Source: Psococerastis gibbosa (lineage: Eukaryota; Arthropoda; Insecta; Psocodea; Psocidae). Taken from it: 64,000 nt of DNA. Below, piece by piece: positions 1 to 10,713 of this stretch (the first letter of the stretch is position 1; each line of letters begins with the position of its first letter). The DNA lies in NCBI GenBank assembly GCA_963971405.1, contig OZ020489.1, positions 7,688,001 through 7,752,000 of the forward strand, read 5' to 3'. Both the position numbers and the translations under genes were made by a program. The notes under the pieces are model-generated. The model did not search any database and had not been told where the DNA came from. It saw only the letters and a program-made list of their open reading frames with translations.

Positions 1-748
1 CTTAGTTTATAGATTTTTCGGGATTACCGGTAGTTCACAGGATAAAATCTAACGTGTATTATCGCAGTTTATATCATTGATGAGGTGTATAAAGGGAATC
101 TTGGTCAATATACGAGTAAGTGCTCTGGACCAAGAAATAAATTAGCTCTCACCCCATGTTGCTTTTAAAAAATCTGAACAGATTCCCCTAAATTGTCAAT
201 AAACCCAATACAAAGAGACTACGACACTCAAACCAAAGAAGCCAGAGTGTCACCGTTGCTTTTGTGTCGGGTATATTTTCAACAAGTGCATCTTACCTGA
301 AGCTTTCCAAGTTTGATGCCACTGCTCTGTTTGAGGTTCTTGTGAAAGGACGCGACCTTGTGTGTCACGGGCGGAGTCAATGAAGGGATTTTGCTGTTTT
401 TCAGCTGCGAATAACGCTCACTCAACGTCTCGGCCGTTTCAGTAGCCTACAACGTAAACCAACTACCGTTACTTCCTAAACTCTAGAGTTCTAATGAGGA
501 GTGTACCACGCCAATTTTTCGAAATTTTTCAATTTTCCCCCCAATTTTACATTTTTGCCAACGTGATGGTGCATACCATCCCGGCAAGGAGTGGAGACTC
601 TGGCTTGAATCCCATTTCCGTCCATTTTCCATATCATCCTTTCTCTAACAAAGACGGCATTCTTCGAAATGTTACACATACCGTTTACCAGCTTTCGTAG
701 CATGGAATGTCCGCAACATAAGAAGACATACAATCAAACAGGAGTTAT
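1..748. other. Gene-free flank with repeat remnants
   Basis: I see no exon here, although the loqs gene on the minus strand should continue leftwards beyond position 1. Positions 1-90 resemble 21430-21520 read in reverse (shared stretches such as AGTTCACAGGA and GCAGTTTATAT), so an interspersed repeat crosses the window edge. Positions 560-680 look like a decayed tRNA-related SINE head, with a B-box-like GGCTTGAATCCC, related in layout to the element at 8870-9080. Open frames on both strands at 491-733 have no recognisable protein features. Confidence 0.4.
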
Positions 749-1005
749 GGCGTGTCACTGGTCAATGTTTTGTGATAAAGTTGAGATTTTTTTTAAGAAG
801 ACTATTATGTAGATACTTAACTTATCGACTATAAATTAAGTCATAATATGGTAGATAATTATTAATGATGTCTGCTGCCATATTATAACTTAATTTATAA
901 TAGATAAGTTAAATGTCTACAATCTACATAATAGTCTCCTTAAAAAAAATCTCAACTTTTTTTAAATAATAAATCACGGAAACATTGACCAGTGGAATAC
1001 ACGCC
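749..1005. repeat. Full-length hairpin MITE (GGCG family)
   Basis: The whole 257 bp is one inverted repeat. It opens with GGCGTGTCACTGGTCAATGT and closes with the complement of GGCGTGTATTCCACTGG. The centre holds ATGTCTGCTGCCA, a variant of the inner hairpin found in most MITEs of this window. No transposase is encoded, so it is a non-autonomous DNA element or fold-back. Confidence 0.85.
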
Positions 1006-1454
1006 AATGGGCGAATAGGTCATACGTTATCGGACATAATGATTAAATGATTATTAACGTCATACGTAAAAGATGGCCACACCTCAGATGCAAATACACA
1101 TAAAATCAATGTAAAACAAACCCGGTCGTGAAATTCGACTTCTATCTGGGGGGAGTAGGTATACCGTAATGGAAGTAAGTAACTTGTTACCAGTTGTGTC
1201 GGACGTTCTTAAATTGCAATAATTCTGCAATTTAGCAACATGTGAAACATCTCAAAAAGGGGGGGGGGGCTCCAGAGGGACTGGAGAAACTGTTTGGGGG
1301 GGGGGGGGGCAGGCCCCCTCGGGCTCCCCCGTAGAGCCGCCACTGAGTATTAACCAATTACCGGTAAAAAAAAGAAATACTATCCAAACTTGGGAAGACA
1401 GTCAAACCCGGTTTTTGGGCAAAAATATCAAAAGGTAGACCGGTACACACGGCA

Positions 1455-1895
1455 CCCTCGAGTCACGGACGATGTTTTGTTAATGTTGCAAATGGGTAGT
1501 TAGAAAACCAGAGTAAACTTCAGAAGATTTTTTACGTTGACGCGGATTCTGTGTGTGCCGAGAGGAAACCGAGAATAGGTGCACGCCGAAAATGTCTGTA
1601 GTTTACTCTGGGGTTTTCGAATCCCCATTTGCTACAAGACAAAAATCGCCAGTGCTTTGCGTGCCGAATGGTTCATGTCTCCCTCGAGTCACGGACGATG
1701 TTTTGTTAATGTTGCAAATGGGTAGTTAGAAAACCAGAGTAAACTTCAGAAGATTTTTTACGTTGACGCGGATTCTGTGTGTGCCGAGAATAGGTGCACG
1801 CCGAAATTGTCTGTAGTTTACTCTGGGGTTTTCGAATCCCCATTTGCTACAAGACAAAAATCGCCAGTGCTTTGCGTGCCGAATGGTTCATGTCT
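1455..1895. repeat. Tandemly doubled small inverted-repeat element
   Basis: Positions 1455-1680 and 1681-1895 are near-identical head-to-tail copies, differing mainly by an 11-bp piece present only in the first. Each copy contains an imperfect inverted repeat, from CAAATGGGTAGTTAG to the complement of its right end CGAATCCCCATTTG, and the motif ACTTCAGAAGATTT also seen in the hairpins at about 19938-20115 and 44705-44885. The doubling looks recent relative to the element's age. Confidence 0.75.
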
Positions 1896-2118
1896 GCCGG
1901 GCCAAGTTATGAGAATGAGGTCCGGTCCCAGTTGATTCGGACAATTAGAGTTCTGCTGTGAGATTGTTTATTTTCTTTTGTAGTTTATATTGTCTATTGT
2001 AGTTGGTGCTTCTAATTGCAACAGCATTAATATAATAGTTTTCCCTCCCACATTTCCAACAGTAACCACCGACATGCAATTTACAAAAAGCTCTGGAGTA
2101 CCGCTAACTACATTTTTT

Positions 2119-2275
2119 TTTATTCTTTATTTTTAAACTAAAATATTAATAGCATACAAAAAATTTAATGAATGTATCAGATTAATCTCTCCAGTCGCGT
2201 CACTAAATAACTTACTTGTGTTGAGTTACGACACGCCTCCGATCGCAGCTGCCACACAGAAATTAAATTTGAAGA
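2119..2275 (-). repeat. SINE-like repeat, 3' part
   Basis: It shares AATTTAATGAATGTATC and a following segment with 16318-16460 and 48150-48325. Read on the minus strand, the 48-kb copy starts with a tRNA-like head (TGGCCAGGTGGTAACGTG) and ends in an AT-rich tail, which suggests a tRNA-derived SINE. This copy is more diverged. Confidence 0.5.
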
Positions 2276-2330
2276 ACCGATTAATAATACCGCCATGATA
2301 TAAGCGTGGCAAACCACGACAATATACGAC

Positions 2331-3139
2331 CACATATAACTCACCATCTCATCTCGTTGAAGAAAGGATCAACGAAAATTGAGTGCGAAACCATGATAAC
2401 CACAAAAACCATCTCGTCAGTGACAGTAGAAGTGACTTCCCACAACGTCTCCCAAATCTTATGGGTGGCACTCTTTGACTTGCAACAAGACTCACCCTTT
2501 TGTTGGAGAATAGGATCAACAGAAGAAGGTTAATTGGAGTGTCAAACCCATGATAATGACAAAAGCAGGTGATGAAATTAACGCAAGCGACGAACACCGA
2601 GTGCCAAACCATCTCATCTCGTTGAAGAAAGGATCAACGAAAATTGAGTGCGAAACCATGATAACCACAAAAACCATCTCGTCAGTGACAGTAGAAGTGA
2701 CTTCCTACAACGTCTCCCAAATCTTATGGGTGGCATTCTTTGACTTGCAACAAGACTCACCCTCTCGTTGGAGAATAGGATCAACAGAAGAAGGTTAATT
2801 GGAGTGTCAAACCCATGATAATGACAAAAGCAGGTGATGAAATTAACGCAAGCGACGAACACCGAGTGCCAAACCATCTCATCTCGTTGAAGAAAGGATC
2901 AACGAAAATTGAGTGCGAAACCATGATAACCACAAAAACCATCTCGTCAGTGACAGTAGAAGTGACTTCCTACAACGTCTCCCAAATCTTATGGGTGGCA
3001 TTCTTTGACTTGCAACAAGACTCACCCTCTCGTTGGAGGATAGGATCAACAGAAGAAGGTTAATTGGAGTGCCAAACCCATGATAATGACAAAAGCAGGT
3101 GATGAAATTAACGCAAGCGAGGAACACCGAGTGCCAAAC
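2331..3139 (-). pseudogene. Three decayed tandem copies of the loqs exon 4 region
   Basis: Three units of 265 bp (2345-2609, 2610-2874, 2875-3139) lie directly downstream, in loqs sense, of true loqs exon 4. On the minus strand each unit holds a stretch aligning to the C-terminal helix of the second dsRBD: the exon reads AAHKMWEKLQDVTSANTEEM and the copies read THKIWETL.EVTSTVTDEM. The two right-hand copies have a TAG stop after WETL; the left copy has a tryptophan codon there. In the units the splice donor corresponding to GTGAGT reads GTTTTT, but a piece at 2331-2351 keeps the donor context of exon 4. The units are far closer to each other than to the exon, so they amplified after the first duplicate had diverged. 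Confidence 0.85.
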
Positions 3140-3168
3140 CATGCTGACGCAAACCACATATAACTCAC

Positions 3169-6100
3169 CATCTCTTCAGTATTAGCGGAAGTGACATCTT
3201 GCAACTTCTCCCACATCTTATGGGCGGCCTGTCGTTTGGCCAGCTTCTTAGACTTGCCGGAGCCGACCTCGTGGTACTTGAGGACAATGCACGTGATCGT
3301 GAACTGTCTCTCATGCGGCTGGCCTTCTTCCGCTTTCAGATCATAAGTAGGAGGCGGCCAGTGTCGAGACATACACAGCTCCTGCGTTTTTTTTTTATAC
3401 ATTACAAATATGAAAAACCACATTTCTCCTTATTTATTGGCCAAACTTGCTTGGGTAGTATTTTCCCCCCAGGGCGCAACCGGCCGAGTTTAGTAGGCCT
3501 TACTGCAGCCTTTGGCTAATTGCTACCACGTGCGCCTCCTTTTGAAACCTGAAGTTTCACATCATGTCGTTGCGTTATCTTCATGCTACTGGCTAAGAGT
3601 TAAATACTGGGAATATGGGACATTTGCAACCGCCAAAATATTTCTTTTTTGAATTTCAGGTGTCACTTGCCACATCTTACAATGATTGGTCATAGGAATG
3701 TGTAACTTTGAGAACTTTGCAACCAACTACAAACGTGATTCATCCAACGGACCCTTAAATCGCACACTCTAAGAGTTATATTACATGAGAGATAGGACAT
3801 TCGAAAGCGGCAAAAATATTTTCATAATAACCTATAACCTTCCAATGGGAATTCCTGGGATATTGTTATATTACCGAGTGAAGATCAAATTTAATGTAAC
3901 TGCAAGATCAAATTCTTTGGATATACATAGATCTTACCGTCGCTCCCCAGCTTTGGAGTCCCCACAATCAGAACACATTATTTGTTTATAATTCAACCAA
4001 CCAACTAGTTTCCAGTGGATCTTGTTGTCGTAGCAGCTGACGAAGAAATTATTGGGATTTACATTAAATAATTAATTCCCGACAATCAGAATAGTTCATT
4101 ATAAACTAACCTTCAAGGTCCCAATGGGATTTAGAGAGATCTTGCTGTCGTAGAAAATGGCGATCAAATTAATAGGATTTCCATTGATCATTAATTCCCG
4201 ACAGAGTAATTCATTACAAACTAACCTGCAAGGTCCCAATGGGATTTCCAGGGATCTTGTCGTCATAGGGGCTGGTGATCAAATTCTTGGCGGCGTCGCC
4301 ACTCTCGGGCAGCGGAACCTCGTCCGGCACCGGGTTGCCAACAATGGTGTCCAACACGTTCTTGGCAGCGGCATGTTTCGCCTCCTTCTTGGAACGACCA
4401 GAGCCCTGAGCTGCAAACCAGAGAGAAGCCGTGAATAAAAAAGGAACATAAAATTCCATTAGCAAGAAGCCCCTGGCTTAATGCACTGAAAATTCCTACT
4501 TTTTTGAAGCACAGACTTCCCGGGGTAAGTTATTCTTTAAACGCCAAAGTAGAGAGGAGAAGATAGACCTGGTTACTGGAAGGACTTTCCGCCGTTGTAG
4601 ACAGTTCTGCAGGTGTGTTGGCGTTGCTCACTCAAGGGAGCGTGTCGTATGATCCCTCAGATTCAGAGGCCAGGGTGAATCTGAGGTACCATATAACACC
4701 TGAGAAGATTGATAAAAGGGAACTTACCCTATGAATGACAAGACCTGATCGATTGATCTCAGTTGTATTGGAAACGTATAGACCTCGATGTCCGCCCCTG
4801 GATCTTTTGGACTTCCCTGGGTCTGGGTCGTGCTTCCTCTCTCTCTGATGGCCGCCGAACAATCCTTACACACCAGGTACTCATTGTCAGCGGTCGTCAG
4901 CAGGTTCAACACACCAGGCCCAAAGTAGGTCAAGCCATCCAGAGGCGTACCGCTGCCATCGGCGTACACTTCATGCCAATATGAGTGCCAAATTTGTTAC
5001 TTTTGTTAATTCATACTACAGCGACTCGCGTGCCAGGACTCTGCACCAACGCTGCATCTCCCGCCAGTCAATGTCATCGTCTAGTTTCTGGCTTAAACTG
5101 AACTCACAGAATTGTGACTTATGACTCTTTAAAGAGCATTAAGCTACGTCCACTAATAATAATAATGCCATAACAAATCATGTTTGACATACTATGAATA
5201 CCACGATGAGCAAACTGTAATGTAATAGTTACTGTAGGTACCTGACATTGACCTGGCAAGATAACAAAGACACTATCACCATACCTGCATACTCTCCAAC
5301 TGCGACCCTGTAGCGGAAAGTCGGCTCGTGAATCGCGCCTTCAATTTGCATGAGTTCATAGTTAGGCGCGGTTCCCCGGCGACTCAACAGCTCCTGAAGG
5401 ATCGATACAGGTGTCTTCAGGGGGAGCGTTGCCAAAGCCTGTAAAAATATGAACCACAATTGTTCGACTTCTGTAGGTGTGCATTTTGAATGTAAGAAAC
5501 AACAGGAGAGGGAAATCCATTGCAAGTGTAAAAAGTCAAATTTCCTTATAGAAACCGTAACTAACGAAAAACCGTAACATTACTTGACATTTTGGTTTCG
5601 CACGTCACTATTGGTAAACTACATTGAGTTGAACCTGACGCCCCAGCAGTAAAATTTGTGCATAAAAATAAATTGTTAAGATAAGAGCAAATTGGGGTAA
5701 CCCCACTACGCGTTTTCTGTATGAAGTCGATTTTCACAGGTTTTATGAATAATTTTTTTGCTTGTTTTTAATTAATTTTATACTTTCTGTCTTTTTGGCA
5801 GCATGGGCCGTTAAAAAAACCGAAGGGTGGCCGCTGGTCTCATAAGCGCCGAATTAATTCCAGGGTACTCCATAGTTAAGGGTCAGAGGACGATAGGGTA
5901 GAGGGCAAAAAGATCAAACCCTACGCAGCCTTTCCAGCTATTGGCAGCATTATTACGGTAAACTCCAACTTCAGGAATAGAAGCCGCAACCCCGAACCTT
6001 ATCACAATCCCGGGATTGGTTCTGATAGGAATGGTCCAATTAGCATATTACTAAAAAAATATTACTTACGTCAGTAAGGCGCATATTCCACCAACGTCAA

Positions 6101-6916
6101 TAGTGATAGTAAATGTAGTATTGACGTGATAGCAGACATTTTTCGACTGTTTTTAATGTCTGCTACCACGTCAATACTACATTCACTATCACTATTGACG
6201 TTGGTGGAATAAGCGCCTTACAATTTACTCCTACAATGAGCCCTCAAGAACAGTAAGGCATCCTCAGTCAAGGCACTAAGGCGACTTCAATGTTTTTTAA
6301 TGCTTATTTTAAAGGCGACAAATTTTGAATAGCACTTTCCATTATAAAATTATCTTGTTTACCAGGGGATTAACTAAATACCGGTATTATAATCACCTCG
6401 ACCAGGCTGCAGGCTGGTGTATAAAAAAAACGGAAGCTTGTGGCTTGGCAAGCTGCGGACGTTCACGAGTGGCTCGTTTATCGAAAATATCGTTTAAATC
6501 TAATACTAACCACGCGTCGTAGGAACATTACTGGAGACTATTGATCTGTGACTCGTTATCGGCACAGGCCCATATAGGCCTTAGATCTTACCGAAGAATA
6601 AGTCTGCAAGAGGCTGCTCGCCGCACCACAAACTTTCGTGTTTGAAAGACTCGGCGAGTCACGTGCCGTGTGAACATAGCTTAGCACTTACCCGTCTTGC
6701 AGCGTCTTCCAGAGGCAGAGTCTCAACGGCCACCCTCTTGGCCCTGGGCTGGAAAAAGCGCTTGTTGTTCGCCTTCTGTTCATCGTTCAGCATATTGCAA
6801 CCTATAGCGTTGTTGCCATTCCCGGTGTTGGAGGCGTTGTTTCGCTTAACTCGCAAATCCTGTGAACCGTTCAACCCGGTGTGGGGAGTGGATTGGAGGT
6901 GAGAGGCGCTCATCAT
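3169..6916 (-). CDS. loqs: Loquacious dsRNA-binding protein (partial, four exons)
   Basis: Coding exons in order are 6692-6916, 5285-5438, 4226-4410 and 3169-3381, all minus strand, with AG/GT borders and matching phases, 777 nt or 259 codons. Known role of the family: partner of Dicer in miRNA and siRNA processing. Exon 1 starts at ATG 6916 and encodes MMSASHLQSTP and a basic linker. Exons 2 and 3 form dsRBD1 (TPVSILQELLSRRG, EGAIHEPTFRYRV, then GSGRSKKEAKHAAAKN, the lysine-rich RNA-contact helix). Exon 4 is most of dsRBD2 (CMSRHWPPPTYDL, GKSKKLAKRQAAHKMW). The WPPP motif and the TPVS..QELLSRRG start match Loqs better than Staufen or R2D2. The third dsRBD, which binds Dicer-1 in flies, is not in the window. 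Decayed exon copies lie downstream of exons 3 and 4, and a hairpin MITE starts 29 bp before the ATG. Confidence 0.93.
3833..4200 (-). pseudogene. Decayed tandem copies of the loqs exon 3 tail
   Basis: True exon 3 ends at 4226 with a donor read on the plus strand as CTAACCTGCAAGGTCCC. The segment 4110-4190 repeats it with changes (CTAACCTTCAAGGTCCC, then ATCTTGCTGTCGTAG against ATCTTGTCGTCATAG, then GATCAAATT). Weaker copies follow at about 4010-4090 and 3833-3960, the last also having CAATGGGAATTCCTGGGAT. The copies lie downstream of the exon in gene sense, about 110-180 bp apart, and carry many substitutions, so they should not be spliced as useful coding sequence. Confidence 0.75.
4731..4985 (-). 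other. Unexplained open exon-like segment in loqs intron 2
   Basis: On the minus strand an uninterrupted frame of about 80 codons runs from about 4985 to 4731 (reads in part DGSGTPLDGLTYFGPGVLNL, then NEYLVCKDCSAAIRERG) and ends at a strong donor GGTAAGTTCCC. The frame has balanced codons and a CxxC pair. Its phase does not let it join loqs exon 3 in frame, and I do not recognise the family. It may be an exon of a nested gene, an alternative terminal exon of loqs, or a fragment of a mobile element. Confidence 0.4.
5016..5140 (-). other. Second orphan open segment in loqs intron 2
   Basis: An open frame on the minus strand ends in a TAG at 5016-5018 and reads in part QKLDDDIDWREMQRWCRVLA. The composition, rich in acidic residues and tryptophan, looks protein-like rather than random. 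It lies just upstream, in minus sense, of the open segment at 4731-4985, in a different frame. Family unknown; it could be a terminal exon. Confidence 0.3.
6078..6217. repeat. Full-length hairpin MITE (GGCGC ends)
   Basis: A 140-bp inverted repeat from GGCGCATATTCCACCAACG to its near-complement, flanked by TAA on the left and TTA on the right. The centre is the shared inner hairpin TAGCAGACATT / AATGTCTGCTACCACGTC. It lies in loqs intron 1. Confidence 0.85.
6310..6405 (-). repeat. MITE fragment related to 41418-41575
   Basis: CAAATTTTGAATAGCACTTTCCATTATAAAATTAT here is the reverse complement of 41486-41520, followed by a related GGTATTATAATC. It lies in loqs intron 1 and is a remnant of the same non-autonomous DNA element family. 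Confidence 0.6.
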
Positions 6917-6944
6917 TTCTAGAAATTCCAGTAACAAAAATTAA

Positions 6945-7200
6945 GGCGGGGTTTCCACCGACCTCTCATTGCAGAATGCAAATGACATTGACGGAAATTT
7001 GAATTTTTCTTTTTATAGAAATCTATTAAAATGTTTGTACTTAACATATACCATGACGCCATTTTTTAATTTTAGTTTGTTCGTTTGTGATTTTACTCTA
7101 TGATCATTGATCAATTTTAACTATGGCATAATAGAGTAAAACAAAAATTTCCGTCAATGTCACTTGCATTCTGCAATGAGAGGTCGGTGAAAACCCCGCC
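6945..7200. repeat. Full-length hairpin MITE beside the loqs start codon
   Basis: A 256-bp inverted repeat beginning GGCGGGGTTTCCACCGACC and ending with the near-complement, flanked by TAA at 6942-6944 and 7201-7203. This 3-bp TWA duplication with GG-starting ends fits the PIF/Harbinger (Tourist) type. It ends 29 bp upstream of the loqs ATG on the minus strand, so it lies either in the 5' UTR or in a leader intron; TTTCTAG just before the ATG could be an acceptor. Confidence 0.88.
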
Positions 7201-7240
7201 TAAGCCATCAGCTACGATACTGCGACCTACGATGTCTTTA

Positions 7241-7790
7241 CATTGTAGTATTATATGGTATATAACACTGACATTAAATTAACTTTGGTTGAAGAGGTAA
7301 CCTCCTCGTTATAACCGAAATTAGAGGATATGGAAAAAACTGGGCTTGGCGGGATTCGAACCCACGATCTACGCCTAACCGGGGCGTCGTTTTAACCGCT
7401 GGACCACAAGCCCCGACAAGTCCAGTGAATGCCAAATCCTCTACTTATGCTCTAATTGACATGATTCGTGTTGCTAGACAGGTTAGCACAACTACACAAC
7501 TATCTAACCGAACAGGTCTGTGAGCTGACTTAATTGCATAAAGGCAATGCTTTATTCATTACATTGTAGTATTATATGGTATATGACACTGACATTAAAT
7601 TAACTTTGGTTGAAGAGGTAACCTCCTCGTTATAACCGAAATTAGAGGATATGGAAAAAACTGGGCTTGGCGGGATTCGAACCCACGATCTACGCCTAAC
7701 CGGGGCGTCGTCTTAACCGCTGGACCACAAGCCCCGACAAGTCCAGTAAATGCCAAATCCTCTACTTATGCTCTATGCTCTAAGGGGGTG
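7241..7790 (-). repeat. Tandem pair of tRNA-like repeat units
   Basis: A 321-bp unit (7241-7561) is followed head-to-tail by a truncated second unit (7562-about 7790). Each contains, on the minus strand, a tRNA-like core (7342-7413 and 7663-7734) with acceptor stem GGGCTTG/CAAGCCC, A box TGGTCCAGCGG and B box GGTTCGAATCC. The anticodon loop CCGGTTA would read GGU, but position 33 is C rather than the usual U, so I call it a SINE-type repeat, not a working tRNA-Thr. A third copy is at 60362-60725. Confidence 0.75.
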
Positions 7791-8690
7791 TGAAACCTGA
7801 GGAGGTGCGCTCAAATTTGACCCGAATTTGCCGATTTTGATCGAAAATAGGCCTTTTTCGGCCGCGTTTTTGGGGGGTGTTGATATCAATTTGAAAACTT
7901 CAAAATACATTCGTTCTTCTCCACCTTTCTTTTTCTTTCCAGACATATATTCAGTTTTACTATCCGTGTGTTCGTTCAGGCTCAGGTGAGTGTATGAGCC
8001 ATCCGTGTTTCGGCGGAAAACAGGTTCAAAGGGTATTTTTCAATTTACATGCATAGAGTAAAAACATTCCGCAGCCTGCAATTTTCAACCGAAATTAATT
8101 TTTAATGTCTCATTAGAAGCAGTATGAATTAAGGTTTCCAACGAGTATAAACACATATTTTGAAATTCACCCCTTAAACACGAGTGGAACACAATATTTG
8201 TAAAAAATGACGCACTCCCAGCAATCCCATTTGAATTGCATGGGCGGGTTTAAAACAATTTTTTGGGCTGATGTGGAAGGCCTATCTTAATTTAAATTAT
8301 ACCCATGTTTTCGTTTGTTCTTCCCCTTTCAGGCCATGCTATATTTGAGGGGTTTTTCTTTGGGGGTGTGAAACGTCAGGGGGTGCGCACGATTTCCAAC
8401 AAAAAATAGGCCTATTTCGGCCGCGTTATTAACTATATAAAAAATTCAAACTACTTAAGGGCTTATCCACATTTCTTTCTCTTTCCAACCATATATTATT
8501 AACTAATTAAGTTTAAGTTAATTTAGGCGTTGTCACGTTAAACTATCGTCCGTAAACCGACTTACAGACAACCAACTTTTTTTTATAACATGCATGCAGA
8601 GGAAAAGCTGAGTCTGCGGAATCTCCCTACACCTGCTGATCGGCCTGAGCCTGTTTCCCATTTTTTAAGTGTTCATCCTGAATATTTATT
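7791..8690. other. Gene-free interval with an internal repeat
   Basis: No exon seen. Positions 7786-7960 and 8360-8480 are diverged copies of one segment (shared GGGGGTGTGAAAC, then AATAGGCCTATTTCGGCCGCGTT or nearly so), in the same orientation. Family not recognised. Confidence 0.45.
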
Positions 8691-8699
8691 AATTTAATA

Positions 8700-9090
8700 A
8701 ATATTTACTCTAGAACGTTAATTAGAATAAATCACAAAATATTTGGGTCCCAGACACGGTATTCGAGCCTGAGTCCCCACATTGACTGGATGGTATGCTC
8801 ACCACTGCATCACATCCGTCGCCACCAAAGTCTCTACGTCTTCCCGTACTTAGCTGCTCTATTGAAAACGAGTATATGCACCATAATGCAGGTTTTGACC
8901 GTCGCATTGTATCTATGACGCCTTGCACCCCGGCAAGGCGGAGATTCGAGTTAGAGTCTCCGTTTCCCGTTTCCGTTCATTTTTCCATTCCTTAGGTTAG
9001 CATGAAAACAAGACTTTATAGTCTTATTGTTCGCCTTTTGTTTTGTTTACAATAAAGTCGTATTTTCATTTCATTTCCTTCCTTTCACTA
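8700..9090. repeat. Two SINE-like elements back to back
   Basis: 8735-8830 on the minus strand has a tRNA-like head (TGATGCAGTGGTGAGCATA and GGCTCGAATACC). 8870-9090 on the plus strand has a similar decayed head (GATTCGAGTTAGAGTC) followed by a tail with GGTTAGCATGAAAACAAGAC, TTGTTCGCCTTTTG and CAATAAAGTCG. The same tail recurs at 50636-50730 with an ATTCA repeat at its end. Confidence 0.55.
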
Positions 9091-9359
9091 ATTATTACTA
9101 GTTTTTAAATTACTTCCCTAATTATTGTTAGAGGAATACATTTAACATCAACGCTGTTAACCCAATTAAATGTTATGGGAAAGGTTAGTTACATCACACA
9201 GTTTAGCCAACAACTGAATTTAATAAGAGAAAAATAAATTAAACCTCATGCAAAAACACCATAAAAATTTCTTCCAGAATTTCCTTCTATTCCTGTCACC
9301 GGTTTTTTACAGGATTATACTAGAACATCAAATAAATAAATAATGTACATACATAAAGT

Positions 9360-9555
9360 ACAAGCAGCTCAGATGTAGTTTATCGGATTAGAAATGAAGT
9401 GCTGACAAGAGTTCGGGGTGGGAGAACCATTGTTGGAGAGGAGAGCAAAGCAAGTCACGAGGATATGACTGGAGGAAAAAAGGAGGACACGCGAAGAGAG
9501 GAAACCAGACTGATTCTTATCTCAGAAGAGTGGGACAGGTACCAGAGGAAGCGTT
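9360..9555 (+). repeat. LINE fragment, C-terminal coding remnant
   Basis: The plus strand reads RIRNEVLTRVRGGRTIV, which resembles the 'RVRNEEVLRRV' stretch near the C terminus of endonuclease-reverse transcriptase LINEs of insects. Downstream coding is degraded. A small relic only. Confidence 0.4.
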
Positions 9556-10499
9556 GATTTCATAAATTAATTACAACACAAAAAATTGAAAATGCATTGT
9601 GATACGATCCATGAAATAGTCTTCTGGAACGTGAATAGAAGAAATATTTAAACAATGACTTATTTAGTATACTACTATATGTCTGTCTTTAATCAATTAC
9701 GTAGTAAATAAAAAATAAAAATAAAAAAATGTAGAAAATGCCAGGTTTTGAAGTGCCGATTTACTAATGTCCATATCCTCTAGTCTGAACTACAGCCAAG
9801 TAGAATAGTCCCCAAAGTATTACTACCTGTCATTAATTCAGCATAAAAATTTGACATAAATTACAAATACTCCCACAGACTACTATCATTTGTTAAAAAC
9901 CTTACTTTTCACGGCAGCTATATTAACTTCTGGAAGTTTATCCATGAAACTCGTCATACTTGCGTCTTCTTATTTCTTAAACAACGAAATGAATAAAATA
10001 AATAAATAAAGGGCTCATTGTAGTAGGTCATAAAATATTAGGACTACTATGAACCAAGTTTCCGGAGCAAAGCAATACTATAATCCAACTCGAACGAAAT
10101 CGCCTAGGACTGGAGTTTTTTCAAGCAGTTGCACTACGACAAAAATCCCCAAAGCGATAGACAATGTAAAAGGGTCACATAGACGAAACACTGGCTAATA
10201 CCCCGGACGAATTTCCAGGAGAGGTTATTTTCGCTTTGCGCAATTGTCTAGTCGAAACACATTCGGAAAATTTACTCAGCGACTCGTCGTAGTGACTTCA
10301 ACTTTTAAGGCATCCCATTTAAGACCAGGCCGATCCGGCGGAACTTCAGCCAAATTCATAAAAAAAAAAAATTGATCAGACCATAATATGCTTGTATTTT
10401 TTTTCCAACTTTGCTTCGGGAGAAGAAGTTCGGGATGTTATCATATTTGCAGGCATTTCCTTGCGCCACCTAGATTTTTCAAGCTTTTGCCCATTATTG

Positions 10500-10713
10500 A
10501 AAGCAAATGCTCTTACTTCTATCTGCCAAGGGCAGTGAGCGTTGCTGCACCGGCCACGACTACCTCCCTTCTCACTTGCATCTGCCCCCTGCGTAACGAC
10601 GGCGAAATGAATGCAGAGCATCTACCGGAGTGCCCAGCCCTGGTAGAAGACGGGCAAGGCCCAACGGCCGACATCTTTCGGGAGACAGCAAGGATACTTA
10701 TCGTCACCAAATA
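10500..10713 (+). repeat. LINE fragment with zinc-knuckle-like C terminus
   Basis: A plus-strand frame ends at a TAG and reads CICPLRNDGEMNAEHLPECP, a C..C...H...C pattern like that near the C-terminal end of several non-LTR retrotransposon polyproteins. The reading frame upstream is not recognisable, so this is a truncated copy. Confidence 0.45.

Noticed and set aside
749-1005. CRISPR-like or bacterial repeat structures
   Set aside because: The repeats are inverted hairpins scattered through eukaryotic introns, with no spacers or cas genes.
2349-3157. Tandem 87-residue minus-strand proteins
   Set aside because: These frames are open only because the 265-bp unit repeats; the exon-homologous frame is a different one.
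3169-6916. Calling the dsRBD gene staufen
   Set aside because: First impression only. The TPVS..QELLSRRG start, EGAIHEPTF and the WPPP motif of the second domain fit Loquacious.
7342-7734. Functional tRNA-Thr genes
   Set aside because: The cores fold like tRNAs, but position 33 is C, the flanks are repeated in three places and one copy has a transposon-type target duplication. A SINE-like repeat is more likely.
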